From JAJYKC01 sp035545735 (lineage in GTDB: Bacteria > Acidobacteriota > Terriglobia > Bryobacterales > Bryobacteraceae), in contig DASZXS010000065.1 of NCBI GenBank assembly GCA_035545735.1, positions 310,001-374,000 of the forward strand: a stretch of 64,000 nucleotides of DNA. The letters run 5' to 3'. The notes under the pieces are model-generated. The model was not told where the DNA came from. It saw only the letters and a program-made list of their open reading frames with translations, and did not search any database. How positions within the stretch are numbered: the first letter of the stretch is position 1; the number at the start of each line of letters is the position of its first letter. Of the stretch, positions 55,825 to 63,236 are shown one piece after another. The position numbers were made by a program, and so were the translations under genes.

Positions 55825-57162
55825 ATGAAAAAATTCTACATCGAGACGTTCGGATGCCAGATGAACGCCCACGACTCGGAGAAAGTCGTCGGCACGCTGC
55901 TTTCGCGCGGCTACGAACAGACCACGACACCCGAATCGGCTGAGCTGGTTCTCTACAACACGTGCAGCATCCGCGATAAGGCCGAGCAGAAGGTTTTTCA
56001 CCGCCTGCAGCAGTTCAAGCGGGAAGCAGGGAAGGGCAAGGTGTTCGGAGTGCTGGGCTGCGTGGCTCAACAGGAAGGCGAGAAGATCTTCGAGCGAGCG
56101 CCGCACGTCAGTCTGGTGGCCGGCTCCGCCAGCTATACCAAGCTGCCGGAGATGCTGGTGCAGCTTGAGGCCGGCAACCGGCGCGTCACGGGTTTGAGCC
56201 TGGACACGGATGAGACATTCGAGACCGATTTCACTCGCCGGGACAATCCGCATCGCGCCTATTTGACGATCATCGAGGGCTGTGACAAATCGTGCGCCTA
56301 TTGCGTGGTTCCGTTCACGCGCGGGCCGGAGCGCAGCCGGACGAGCGCGAGCGTTCTGCGAGAAGCCGCGAAGCTGGCTCAGGCGGGCTATACCGAGATT
56401 CAACTGCTGGGACAGAACGTGAACAGTTACCGTGACCCCAGTCCGGCCGGGTGGGACTTCGCGCGTTTGCTGAAGGCCGTGGGAGAAATCGACGGCGTCC
56501 GCCGGGTCCGGTTCACCACTTCCCATCCGCGCGACTTCGTCAAAGAGATTGTCGAGGCGATCGACGAGAGCCCGGCGCTTTGCAATCACGTTCATCTACC
56601 CGTGCAGTCCGGTTCCTCCGACGTGTTGCGCCGGATGCGGCGGCTGTACACCCGGGACGACTACATGCGCCGTATCGATTGGATGAAACGCGCCAAACGA
56701 GACATCGCCATCACCACCGACATCATCGTTGGCTTTCCCGGCGAAACCGAGAAGGATTTTGAAGAAACGCTTTCTCTGCTCGATACCGTCGAGTACGACT
56801 CGTTGTTTGCGTTTAAATATTCGCGCCGCCCCAATACACCCGCTCTCGATCTGGACGGCCAGGTGAGCGAAGAAGAAAAGAGCCGGCGGTTAGCTATCGT
56901 CCAGGAGAAGCAGCGCGCAATTCAGATTCGCCGCAACGCGGGTCTGGTCGGCTTGGTGGAAGAATGTCTGGTGGAGGGATATAATCTCGCCACGGGGCAG
57001 TGGATTGGGCGTACCTCGCAGAACCGGACGCTGAACTTCATTCATCCCACGCTGGCGCGTCCCACGGAGGACGCTACTCTGAGCGGCAAGTATCTTCCGG
57101 TTCAGGTGACTCGTTCCGGCCCTAATTCGCTGGCGGGCGAAGCCTGGTTGCCGGCGGCTTAG
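55825..57162 (+). CDS. miaB: tRNA-2-methylthio-N6-dimethylallyladenosine synthase
   Basis: A 445-residue radical SAM methylthiotransferase acting on i6A37 of tRNAs. The N-terminal UPF0004 domain supplies three cluster cysteines (FYIETFGCQMNAHDSE, VLYNTCSIRDKAEQK, FGVLGCVAQQ); the radical SAM motif is EGCDKSCAYCVVPFTRG; the C-terminal TRAM domain runs from VGLVEECLVEGY to the end. The GCQMN and TCSIRDKAE strings separate MiaB from MtaB and RimO. Full length. miaA is not in the window. Confidence 0.95.
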   Translation: MKKFYIETFGCQMNAHDSEKVVGTLLSRGYEQTTTPESAELVLYNTCSIRDKAEQKVFHRLQQFKREAGKGKVFGVLGCVAQQEGEKIFERAPHVSLVAGSASYTKLPEMLVQLEAGNRRVTGLSLDTDETFETDFTRRDNPHRAYLTIIEGCDKSCAYCVVPFTRGPERSRTSASVLREAAKLAQAGYTEIQLLGQNVNSYRDPSPAGWDFARLLKAVGEIDGVRRVRFTTSHPRDFVKEIVEAIDESPALCNHVHLPVQSGSSDVLRRMRRLYTRDDYMRRIDWMKRAKRDIAITTDIIVGFPGETEKDFEETLSLLDTVEYDSLFAFKYSRRPNTPALDLDGQVSEEEKSRRLAIVQEKQRAIQIRRNAGLVGLVEECLVEGYNLATGQWIGRTSQNRTLNFIHPTLARPTEDATLSGKYLPVQVTRSGPNSLAGEAWLPAA

Positions 57163-57182
57163 GGAGAGGCAAGGAAGACTCG

Positions 57183-57668
57183 ATGGAAGTTGAAATGAAA
57201 ATCCGGGGACTGATGATGGACCCGGTGACGAATATGCCCATCGTCGTCCTGAAGGACGTCAGCGGCACCGCGATTCTACCGATCTGGGTGGGAGTCTATG
57301 AAGCCAACGCCATTGCGCTCGAAATCGAAAAAGTCTCCACTCCGCGCCCGATGACCCACGATCTCATCCGTACCCTGCTGTTCGGCTTGGGCACCGGTAT
57401 TCGCAAGGTAGTAGTGAGCGACCTACGGGAGGACACGTTCTACGCGGTCATCTGGCTCGAAAGAGACGGCGAGCTGATCAGCGTGGATTCCCGCCCCAGC
57501 GACGCCCTTGCGCTTGCCCTGCGGCTGGATTGCCCGATCTATGTTGAAGATTCGGTGATCAAGAGTTCGAAACTCTCCAACGCAGCCGCCGACAAGGTGA
57601 ACAACGAAGACCTTCGGCGCTGGCTCGAGAACCTCAACGACGAGGATCTCGGCCGGTACAAGATGTAA
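57183..57668 (+). CDS. Bifunctional nuclease family protein (DUF151)
   Basis: A 161-residue DUF151/BFN-type protein. MKIRGLMMDPVTNMPIVVLKD, LPIWVGVYEANAIALEIE, RPMTHDLIRTLL, TFYAVIWLERDGELISVDSRPSDALALALR are the family's conserved blocks, and GRYKM ends the protein. Plant and bacterial members have been reported to have RNase and DNase activity; biological role uncertain. GGAAG lies before the ATG. Follows miaB by 20 bases. Confidence 0.92.
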   Translation: MEVEMKIRGLMMDPVTNMPIVVLKDVSGTAILPIWVGVYEANAIALEIEKVSTPRPMTHDLIRTLLFGLGTGIRKVVVSDLREDTFYAVIWLERDGELISVDSRPSDALALALRLDCPIYVEDSVIKSSKLSNAAADKVNNEDLRRWLENLNDEDLGRYKM

Positions 57669-57673
57669 GCTGC

Positions 57674-57976
57674 GTGGAAGAGATCTTCGCGAAGCTTTGC
57701 GCGGCGGATATCCAAATTCTGCCGCTCACGGAAATCCCCAATCACTTTGTTTTTGAACGCCGCGGGTTTGTGTGCCTGGTAGAGCGGCGTGAGAGCAGTT
57801 TCGGAGCCATCGGCGCATCCGGCGTACTCACGCCGAAAGGCCTGGCCGTCCTGGTTTGGCGCGGCGCCTCGCCATACTTTGTCGCAAAGGGCTTTGAGCA
57901 GGCCGCGACCCCGGAACAGGTCGATATGCTGCGCGCCTTCTCCCGCGACCTGGAAGAGGCTTTGAAGCAGCCATAA
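57674..57976 (+). CDS. Hypothetical protein downstream of the DUF151 gene
   Basis: A 100-residue protein of mixed alpha/beta character: EEIFAKLCAADIQILPLTE, HFVFERRGFVCLVERRES, GLAVLVWRGASPYFVAKGFE, DMLRAFSRDLEEALKQ. No known motif. GTG 57674 starts five bases after the preceding stop, so it ends the operon that begins with the small ORF at 53721. A perfect hairpin follows two bases after its stop. Confidence 0.65.
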   Translation: MEEIFAKLCAADIQILPLTEIPNHFVFERRGFVCLVERRESSFGAIGASGVLTPKGLAVLVWRGASPYFVAKGFEQAATPEQVDMLRAFSRDLEEALKQP

Positions 57977-57977
57977 A

Positions 57978-58022
57978 AAGCCTGCCGGCCGAGGAGGAGA
58001 GAGAGAAAGAGCCGGCAGGCTT
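57978..58022 (-). terminator. Intrinsic terminator with perfect 12-bp arms
   Basis: AAGCCTGCCGGC (57978-57989) and GCCGGCAGGCTT (58011-58022) are exact inverted repeats around a purine-rich loop. On the minus strand the hairpin is followed by TTTTT, so it fits the DUF4142 gene; the same hairpin lies right behind the plus-strand operon and may serve both. Confidence 0.75.
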
Positions 58023-58043
58023 CCGCTTACTATTGTTAGACTA

Positions 58044-58658
58044 TCAATGCGATTTGCTGTTACTTTTTTGATGCAAGTCCTTGGCTGTCTTTAAATTTTC
58101 CTGGAGCGACGGGAGCGTTTGGGCGGCAAAATTCTTCACCCCGGCGTCGGAGCCGTCCTGGGCCTCCATCTGATATTCCCGCACGTCATTCCCTTGCGAT
58201 TTCACCTGATCCTTCAGATAGGCCTGATCAAACTCCTCGCCGGAAAGCTTGGAAAGTTTATCGATGTGGCTTCTCTGCTTGGCAGTGAGCGCATCGGGAA
58301 TGGCGATCGATTCACGAGACGCAATTTCCTTGAGCTGGTCGTTCGATTTCGCGCGTTCGTCCGCCATTTTTTGCCCGAATTGTTTCACCTCGCTCGAAGA
58401 GCCCTTCTCCGCCGCCAGTTTTCCCATTTCGACATCGATCATTCCATTTACGGTGGCCCTTTTTGCGAAAGACTTGTCGTCCACCGCGTTATGAATTGTG
58501 TTCATTTCGCCCCGCGATAAGGGGTCGATGCCGCCCGGACGCTCGGATGGCAAAGGACCTTGCGAGGGTATTGGACCGGGCTGCTGCGCGCCGAGAACGA
58601 GGGGGAAGAAAAAGAGCGCGGCTCCCGGCAATAAGGTGTTCAGAATCTTGTTTTGCAT
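58044..58658 (-). CDS. Exported DUF4142 protein
   Basis: A 204-residue periplasmic protein. Signal peptide LLPGAALFFFPLVLGAQ, a proline-rich linker, then a DUF4142 helical (ferritin-like) bundle: FAKRATVNGMIDVEMGKLA, VKQFGQKMADERAKSNDQL, FDQAYLKDQVKSQGNDVREY and AAQTLPSLQENLKTAKDLH. Family members are often found in stress or soil bacteria; function unknown. Start ATG 58658 has AAAGGA upstream; an in-frame start at 58730 would put the signal peptide internally. Confidence 0.85.
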   Translation of the reverse strand: MQNKILNTLLPGAALFFFPLVLGAQQPGPIPSQGPLPSERPGGIDPLSRGEMNTIHNAVDDKSFAKRATVNGMIDVEMGKLAAEKGSSSEVKQFGQKMADERAKSNDQLKEIASRESIAIPDALTAKQRSHIDKLSKLSGEEFDQAYLKDQVKSQGNDVREYQMEAQDGSDAGVKNFAAQTLPSLQENLKTAKDLHQKSNSKSH

Positions 58659-58739
58659 GCCGGATCCTTTCTTGATCGTTAGACGGAGCTGCTTCCGAGG
58701 CAATTTCCGCTTTTCGCGCCCGGCGCCCAAAAGAGAAAA

Positions 58740-58762
58740 CGCCCCCGGTTTTGCCGGAGGCG
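58740..58762 (-). terminator. Intrinsic terminator of the TPR gene
   Basis: On the minus strand CGCCTCCGG, short loop with AAAA, CCGGGGGCG, then TTTTC. It lies about 27 bases behind the TPR gene stop. Confidence 0.6.
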
Positions 58763-58788
58763 CTTGGTTCAGGAAAAATAGGGTGAGT

Positions 58789-60111
58789 TTACTTGCGTCC
58801 GCGGCGGCGGGCCGGCCGGCGCGCCGGCGGTTCCGCTTTCACCGGCCAGCCTTCCACGTCCTTTTTCTCCACGGTTAAGGTAAGGTTAAACGGCGTCGCG
58901 GTAAACGCTTTGGCAATGCCACTGAACGAGATCTCAGTTCCCACATCGGCCTTGCCTGGCAAGGCCGCGTCGAGTTCCAAGGTAACTTCAGGAGTTGTGG
59001 CGTTCTGGATTCCCAGAACCAAGGTCTTCGGGCGAGTTTCCGGGTCGGCGGAGATCAGTTTTCCCTTGAATTTGGTGACCCCCTCTACCGCGTTGCCCGG
59101 CAGAGCGGCGCCCTTCACGTTGCTCTCAAAATACTGTGCCCCGGTGTCGCTGGTGAGCAGCGCCTTCATGTTGTTCCAGAGGGCGAGCATCGGGTTTTCC
59201 CGTGCCATCTCGGCTGCCTTGGCAGCCTTCTCTTTCTCCAAATCCACGACACTCTTCACCACGTAATCACCCGGGAAAGCGCTGGTGGCTGCGCGGGCCA
59301 TGAGCGCATCGAACCCTTCGTCGCTGCCGTGGAACTGCGCATAGACTTTGGTGAGGTAGGCCTTCACCTGGTCCCGGCCGGTCTGCATCGCGCCGGGGCC
59401 GGTATAAGCTGCCGCCCGGGCGATGTCATAGAGAGCCTCGCCTTGCTTTTCCGGCTTCTTCTCCGCCAGGATCGCCTGTCCCTTCCAATAGGAAACCTGT
59501 CCGTTATTGGGATTTGCCTTCAGGCTCGCTGCAAAATGGGTCTCCGCCGTTTCGTAGTCCTTCTTTTGCAGGGCGACCCATCCCAGCGTTTGCTGCGCGG
59601 TGGCTTCGAAATGGAGTTGCCCCTTGGTCTTCTCCCAATCGGCGTCGCTCATCGCGGCCGGCTTCTTGGCGGCGAGCAGCCCATTTGCCGCCTTTTCGCC
59701 AAAATCGAAATTTTCCGGCGTGGGTGGCGCGTAGGGCGTGTCCAGCGTCGCCCAGTACAGCGCGGTCACGTTCTCCGGATCTTCCGAAAGCGCTTCCTTC
59801 GCTGCGTTGAGTGTCTCTTGCGGCTTTTGAGCCGCGCCATAGGTCGTGACGTAAAGCACGTCACGGTCGGCTTTTAGCTTGGAATTCGGATACTTTGTCT
59901 TCCACTCATCGAGGAGGTGAATCCGCTTGGCGGGATCCGTTTCCTTTGCAATGGATTGATACAGGTCGTATTCGGCACGGTCAGCCCATTTCGACGCGGC
60001 CTCCTGCTGTGCCTGTGCCGAAACGTTCCTCGACGTCCCTACGAAAAGCAGCCCTGCCGCCGCGAATACCGTCAGCAATTTCGTTGGTGCCAACACTACC
60101 AGCCTCCCCAT
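58789..60111 (-). CDS. Exported TPR-repeat protein
   Basis: A 440-residue secreted or periplasmic protein. Signal peptide MGRLVVLAPTKLLTVFAAAG up to NVSAQ, then helical repeats of TPR type (DLYQSIAKETDPAKRIHLLD, TLGWVALQKKDYETAETHFA, GQVSYWKGQAILAEKKPEKQ). The C-terminal 110 residues are a beta domain (GKLISADPETRPKTLVLGIQ, DVGTEISFSGIAKAFTA), and the end is Arg-rich (PARRPARRRGRK). The start is the ATG at 60111 where the signal peptide begins. A TTGCGG-18-TATACT promoter lies about 85 bases upstream. Role unknown. Confidence 0.78.
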   Translation of the reverse strand: MGRLVVLAPTKLLTVFAAAGLLFVGTSRNVSAQAQQEAASKWADRAEYDLYQSIAKETDPAKRIHLLDEWKTKYPNSKLKADRDVLYVTTYGAAQKPQETLNAAKEALSEDPENVTALYWATLDTPYAPPTPENFDFGEKAANGLLAAKKPAAMSDADWEKTKGQLHFEATAQQTLGWVALQKKDYETAETHFAASLKANPNNGQVSYWKGQAILAEKKPEKQGEALYDIARAAAYTGPGAMQTGRDQVKAYLTKVYAQFHGSDEGFDALMARAATSAFPGDYVVKSVVDLEKEKAAKAAEMARENPMLALWNNMKALLTSDTGAQYFESNVKGAALPGNAVEGVTKFKGKLISADPETRPKTLVLGIQNATTPEVTLELDAALPGKADVGTEISFSGIAKAFTATPFNLTLTVEKKDVEGWPVKAEPPARRPARRRGRK

Positions 60112-60537
60112 GTTTCGTGTCTTTGTCGCCGTTTCCCACGGCTTCTCATCTTCCGAGGTTACAACAAGTTTTTTGGCCGAAAGGAAGTTGTTGCAATTGC
60201 GGAGTATAGCCAACTTCCGTCCCGATCCGCAACCGTAATAGCCCTGATTCTCCAAGTCTCTCTTCCAGCAAACAACTGCCTTCGATATTCCCTCGACGCT
60301 TTAGATGTCTGACGCGCCCCGGTTGTTCCCGTGCAGGCGCCCAGTACGTCATATATTATCCGGTCGGTTTGAACGTTGGGACTATGATAACCCGGCGCTG
60401 CCTCACAAGAAGGACTGCCTGCTACAATGGAGCCACAAAAGCCCGTAGCGACCGGCCCGTTTTGGATCCGCTATGAGAATGGGGATGCCCGGGGGCGAAA
60501 ACGATCCCATGGAAAAGCCGGCGGGCGGATTGCGGCA
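60112..60537. other. 426-base divergent intergenic region
   Basis: Holds the promoter of the TPR gene near its left side; nothing else convincing. The minus-strand leader contains TTGTTGTAACC and a run of A (ccaaaaaact) but no recognisable riboswitch. An open frame continues from the LysR gene back to 60427 without coding character. Confidence 0.4.
60203..60232 (-). promoter_or_regulatory. Sigma-70-type promoter of the TPR gene
   Basis: On the minus strand TTGCGG (60227-60232), 18-base spacer, TATACT (60203-60208). Confidence 0.5.
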
Positions 60538-61473
60538 ATGGATCTTGATCAGCTTCACACGTTTCTTGAGATCGTTCGCCTGAAGAGTTTCTCGAAGGCC
60601 GCGCAGACCTGCTATCGTACTCAGCCCGCGATCAGCGCGCAGGTCCGCCAATTGGAGCAGGAGCTGAACACTTCGCTCTTTGAGCGTCTGGGCACCCGGA
60701 TCGCTCTCACTCCTGCCGGGAAAATCTTCGCCGAATACGCGGAACAGATTCTTGACCTGCGCCGCCGCGCGCAGGACACCATCAACGAATTGGATCGGGT
60801 GCCGCGCGGGGAACTGCTGATCGCCGCCAACGAATCCACTTGCATCTACGTTCTGCCCACCGTCTTCTCCGAGTACAAAAAGCTGTTTCCTAACGTTCAG
60901 ATTAATGTGGACCGTTCCTATGGCGCGCGTGTTGTGGAGGCGGTGACCGACAACCTCGCCGATTTTGGGATCACGCAATTGCCGGTGCAGGAAAAAAAAC
61001 TGCAGGTGGTTCCGGTTCATTCCGACCAGATCCTCTTTCTCAGTCCCGCTGGCGATCCGCTGTCCCAAAAGAAATCGGTGACCTGCCGCGATCTGGTGGA
61101 CCGTCCCTTGCTGCTGCCGAAAAGCGGCGCTACCCGCACCCGCTTAAACGCCTGGCTTGAGCCGGTGGAAAATGACGTCCGGATTTCTATGGAACTCGAC
61201 TCCACCGAAATGATCAAGCGGTTTGTAATGGCCGGGCTTGGGTATTCGTTCGTGGCGGCTTCGCACTGCCAGGAGGAGGTGCGGGCGGGGCGCCTTTCGG
61301 CGATTTCACTCGCGCCGGAACCGATTGTCCGCCGGGTCGGTCTAATTTATCGAAAGGATAAAGCGCTCTCCAAGGCCGCGCTCGGCTTCATTCAGGTTAT
61401 ATTGGACCATGCGGGTTCTTCCGGACCTGCCGCGCGCCCGCCGCAAAAGCCATTTATTGTGGCCGGCACGTGA
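60538..61473 (+). CDS. LysR-family transcriptional regulator
   Basis: A 311-residue LysR regulator. N-terminal winged helix-turn-helix MDLDQLHTFLEIVRLKSFSK, AAQTCYRTQPAISAQVRQLE, LFERLGTRIALTPAG; dimerisation helix; then a periplasmic-binding-protein-like effector domain (GELLIAANESTCIYVLPTVF, DFGITQLPVQEKK, RPLLLPKSGATRTRLNAWLE, FVMAGLGYSFVAASHC). CysB/CbbR-like spacing. The start is ATG 60538; 5' extensions in frame lack the family's usual sequence. It is not divergent from an obvious target, so its regulon is unknown. Confidence 0.92.
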   Translation: MDLDQLHTFLEIVRLKSFSKAAQTCYRTQPAISAQVRQLEQELNTSLFERLGTRIALTPAGKIFAEYAEQILDLRRRAQDTINELDRVPRGELLIAANESTCIYVLPTVFSEYKKLFPNVQINVDRSYGARVVEAVTDNLADFGITQLPVQEKKLQVVPVHSDQILFLSPAGDPLSQKKSVTCRDLVDRPLLLPKSGATRTRLNAWLEPVENDVRISMELDSTEMIKRFVMAGLGYSFVAASHCQEEVRAGRLSAISLAPEPIVRRVGLIYRKDKALSKAALGFIQVILDHAGSSGPAARPPQKPFIVAGT

Positions 61474-61563
61474 TAAAGACGAGTTGGGCGAAGATGAATT
61501 GGTGAGAAGATGTCCCGCGTAACACTGAAGAGTTCCACGATCTTTATTTCAGTCGGAGACCAG

Positions 61564-61908
61564 ATGTCCGTATACCGCTCCGTGGATGACGTGCCGCCGC
61601 GCTTGCGGAAGAAGCTTGAGCAGTCGACGAACGGCATCAATTCGGCTACCATTTTGATCGCCGACCGCCGCGGGCGTCAGGAGATCGCTCGCGCGATCCG
61701 CGGTCTTCCAGCGGGCGTGCGTTCCCCGCTCGCCCCGGGACAACCCGAGACCGGTGGACCGGTTGGCGCCGCGGTCGCGGAAACGGACATCGCCGCTCCA
61801 TCATGGCGGAGCCGGCCGCTTGTTTCCTTTTTCGTCCGCCACTGGGCGGAGATTTTGATCCCCCCGGCAATTGCCGGCGTTGTTTGGTTTCTCTCCACCT
61901 TAAAGTAG
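61564..61908 (+). CDS. Hypothetical C-tail-anchored protein
   Basis: A protein of about 114 residues: a conserved-looking N-terminus (MSVYRSVDDVPPRLRKKLEQ, NSATILIADRRGRQEIARAI), a Gly/Pro-rich linker and one C-terminal transmembrane helix (HWAEILIPPAIAGVVWFLST). It would be anchored in the membrane by its tail with the body in the cytoplasm. ATG 61564 has CGGAG upstream; ATG 61510, in frame, is an alternative start. Not recognised. The next gene's frame overlaps it if a longer start is used there. Confidence 0.6.
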   Translation: MSVYRSVDDVPPRLRKKLEQSTNGINSATILIADRRGRQEIARAIRGLPAGVRSPLAPGQPETGGPVGAAVAETDIAAPSWRSRPLVSFFVRHWAEILIPPAIAGVVWFLSTLK

Positions 61909-61946
61909 GAACTAAAGTTCCTCCTGCTCGCGCCGATAGTACCCAA

Positions 61947-62324
61947 GTGGAACGTCGCCGCGAATCGCGAGCCGTCATCCAACGGCTGGCCCGGAACGAG
62001 CTGGTTCGAATTCAACCTCTCTCGAAAGGCGAGTCCAGCTTCGAAGCCGTTGTGGTGGATGTCTCAAGCCGTGGAATGCGCTTTATGGCGGACTGCGCCG
62101 TAAAGCCGGACACCGCCCTAAAGATCGAGTTTGGCGGCACTCTGCTCCTGGCCGAGGTGGTCCACTGCAGCAGGTCCGAGGAGAAATACATCCTTGGAAT
62201 CCGCGTGGATCAGGTGCTGTCTTCCCTGTCGGACCTCCTGCGCCTCCAGAATGCCCTTCTTGAAATGCAAGGTCCCCGGAATGCGCCGCCGGTCCCGCGG
62301 GATCATGCCGCGCCGGATAGATAG
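61947..62324 (+). CDS. PilZ-domain protein
   Basis: A second PilZ-type protein, about 125 residues. The basic motif ERRRESRA at the N-terminus and VDVSSRGMRF ((D/N)xSxxG) match the c-di-GMP-binding site; the barrel strands are ALKIEFGGTLLLAEVVHC and YILGIRVDQVL, followed by a helical tail (LSDLLRLQNALLEMQ). GTG 61947 puts the Arg motif at the start, as usual; an ATG at 61803 in frame would overlap the preceding gene by 106 bases and adds no recognisable sequence. Confidence 0.7.
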   Translation: MERRRESRAVIQRLARNELVRIQPLSKGESSFEAVVVDVSSRGMRFMADCAVKPDTALKIEFGGTLLLAEVVHCSRSEEKYILGIRVDQVLSSLSDLLRLQNALLEMQGPRNAPPVPRDHAAPDR

Positions 62325-62326
62325 GC

Positions 62327-62332
62327 TATTCT
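62327..62332 (+). promoter_or_regulatory. Putative -10 box of the rfbD-like gene
   Basis: TATTCT, ending eight bases before ATG 62341. Confidence 0.35.
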
Positions 62333-62340
62333 GCATGTAG

Positions 62341-63222
62341 ATGCAAGCGACTGGAAAGAAAGCGGTAGTGTTCGGATGCCGGGGGCAGCTTGGCGTGGAG
62401 CTGGTGCGGGCGCTCACCCGGCGCGGCTATGCGGTTCACGGCTTTGACCGCGCCGCCGTGGATATTACCAGCCCCGTGGCGGTGGAGAGGGCGCTGGCGG
62501 AAGAAGATCCTTCCGTGGTCCTCAATGCCGCCGCGTATAACCAGGTGGACGTCGCCGAAACCGAGCCAACAGCCGCTTTCCTGGCGAACGGTCTCGCGGT
62601 CCGCAATCTTGCCATGGCCTGCCGGCAGGTGGATGCCCGTCTGGTCCACTTTTCCACCGACTATGTTTTTGACGGCACTGCCGGGCGCCCCTATACCGAA
62701 GAGGATACTCCGCACCCGCTGGGAGCCTATGCGGTCTCAAAGCTGGCCGGAGAATTGTACGCGCAGGCCTATCTGGAGCGGCCGTTGATCATTCGCACCT
62801 CCGGCGTCTTCGGCCCGGGCGGGTTGAAAACGGCGCGTGGAAATTTCGTCGAGCTTATGCTGCGTCTGGCGAGCGGTGGCCGGCCCATCCGCGTCGTGGA
62901 GGATCATGTTGCGTCGCCTACGTTTGCGCCTCTGTTGGCGGACCGCACGCTCGACCTTCTGGATCGTGACGCAGGGGGGGTGTTTCACATCGGCGGAGGC
63001 GTCGCGATCTCGTGGTTCGATTACGCCAGGATCATCTTCGAGGAGGCGGGCCTCACTCCGGAATTGTGCGCCACCAACGAGAGGGAATACCGCACCGCGG
63101 CTCGCCGCCCGAAATTCTCCGCACTGTCGAACGCACGGATGGAAAGCCTCGGGCTGGCCCCCATGCCGCCATTGAACGATGTGATCCGCGCTTACCTGAA
63201 AGCGCGCGAACAAGTGCGTTGA
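62341..63222 (+). CDS. rfbD: dTDP-4-dehydrorhamnose reductase
   Basis: A 293-residue NAD(P)H-dependent short-chain-type reductase completing dTDP-L-rhamnose. Nucleotide-binding VVFGCRGQLGVELVRAL, VDITSPVAVERAL, NAAAYNQVDVAETEP, STDYVFDGTAGRPYTEED (T/S and Asp of the active site) and catalytic YAVSKLAGE. The length is typical. rfbA, rfbB and rfbC are not adjacent. The product would feed the rhamnosyltransferase-like GT2 proteins in this window. GTG/ATG choice: ATG 62341. Confidence 0.9.
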   Translation: MQATGKKAVVFGCRGQLGVELVRALTRRGYAVHGFDRAAVDITSPVAVERALAEEDPSVVLNAAAYNQVDVAETEPTAAFLANGLAVRNLAMACRQVDARLVHFSTDYVFDGTAGRPYTEEDTPHPLGAYAVSKLAGELYAQAYLERPLIIRTSGVFGPGGLKTARGNFVELMLRLASGGRPIRVVEDHVASPTFAPLLADRTLDLLDRDAGGVFHIGGGVAISWFDYARIIFEEAGLTPELCATNEREYRTAARRPKFSALSNARMESLGLAPMPPLNDVIRAYLKAREQVR

Positions 63223-63236
63223 AGGCTGCCCGCCTT

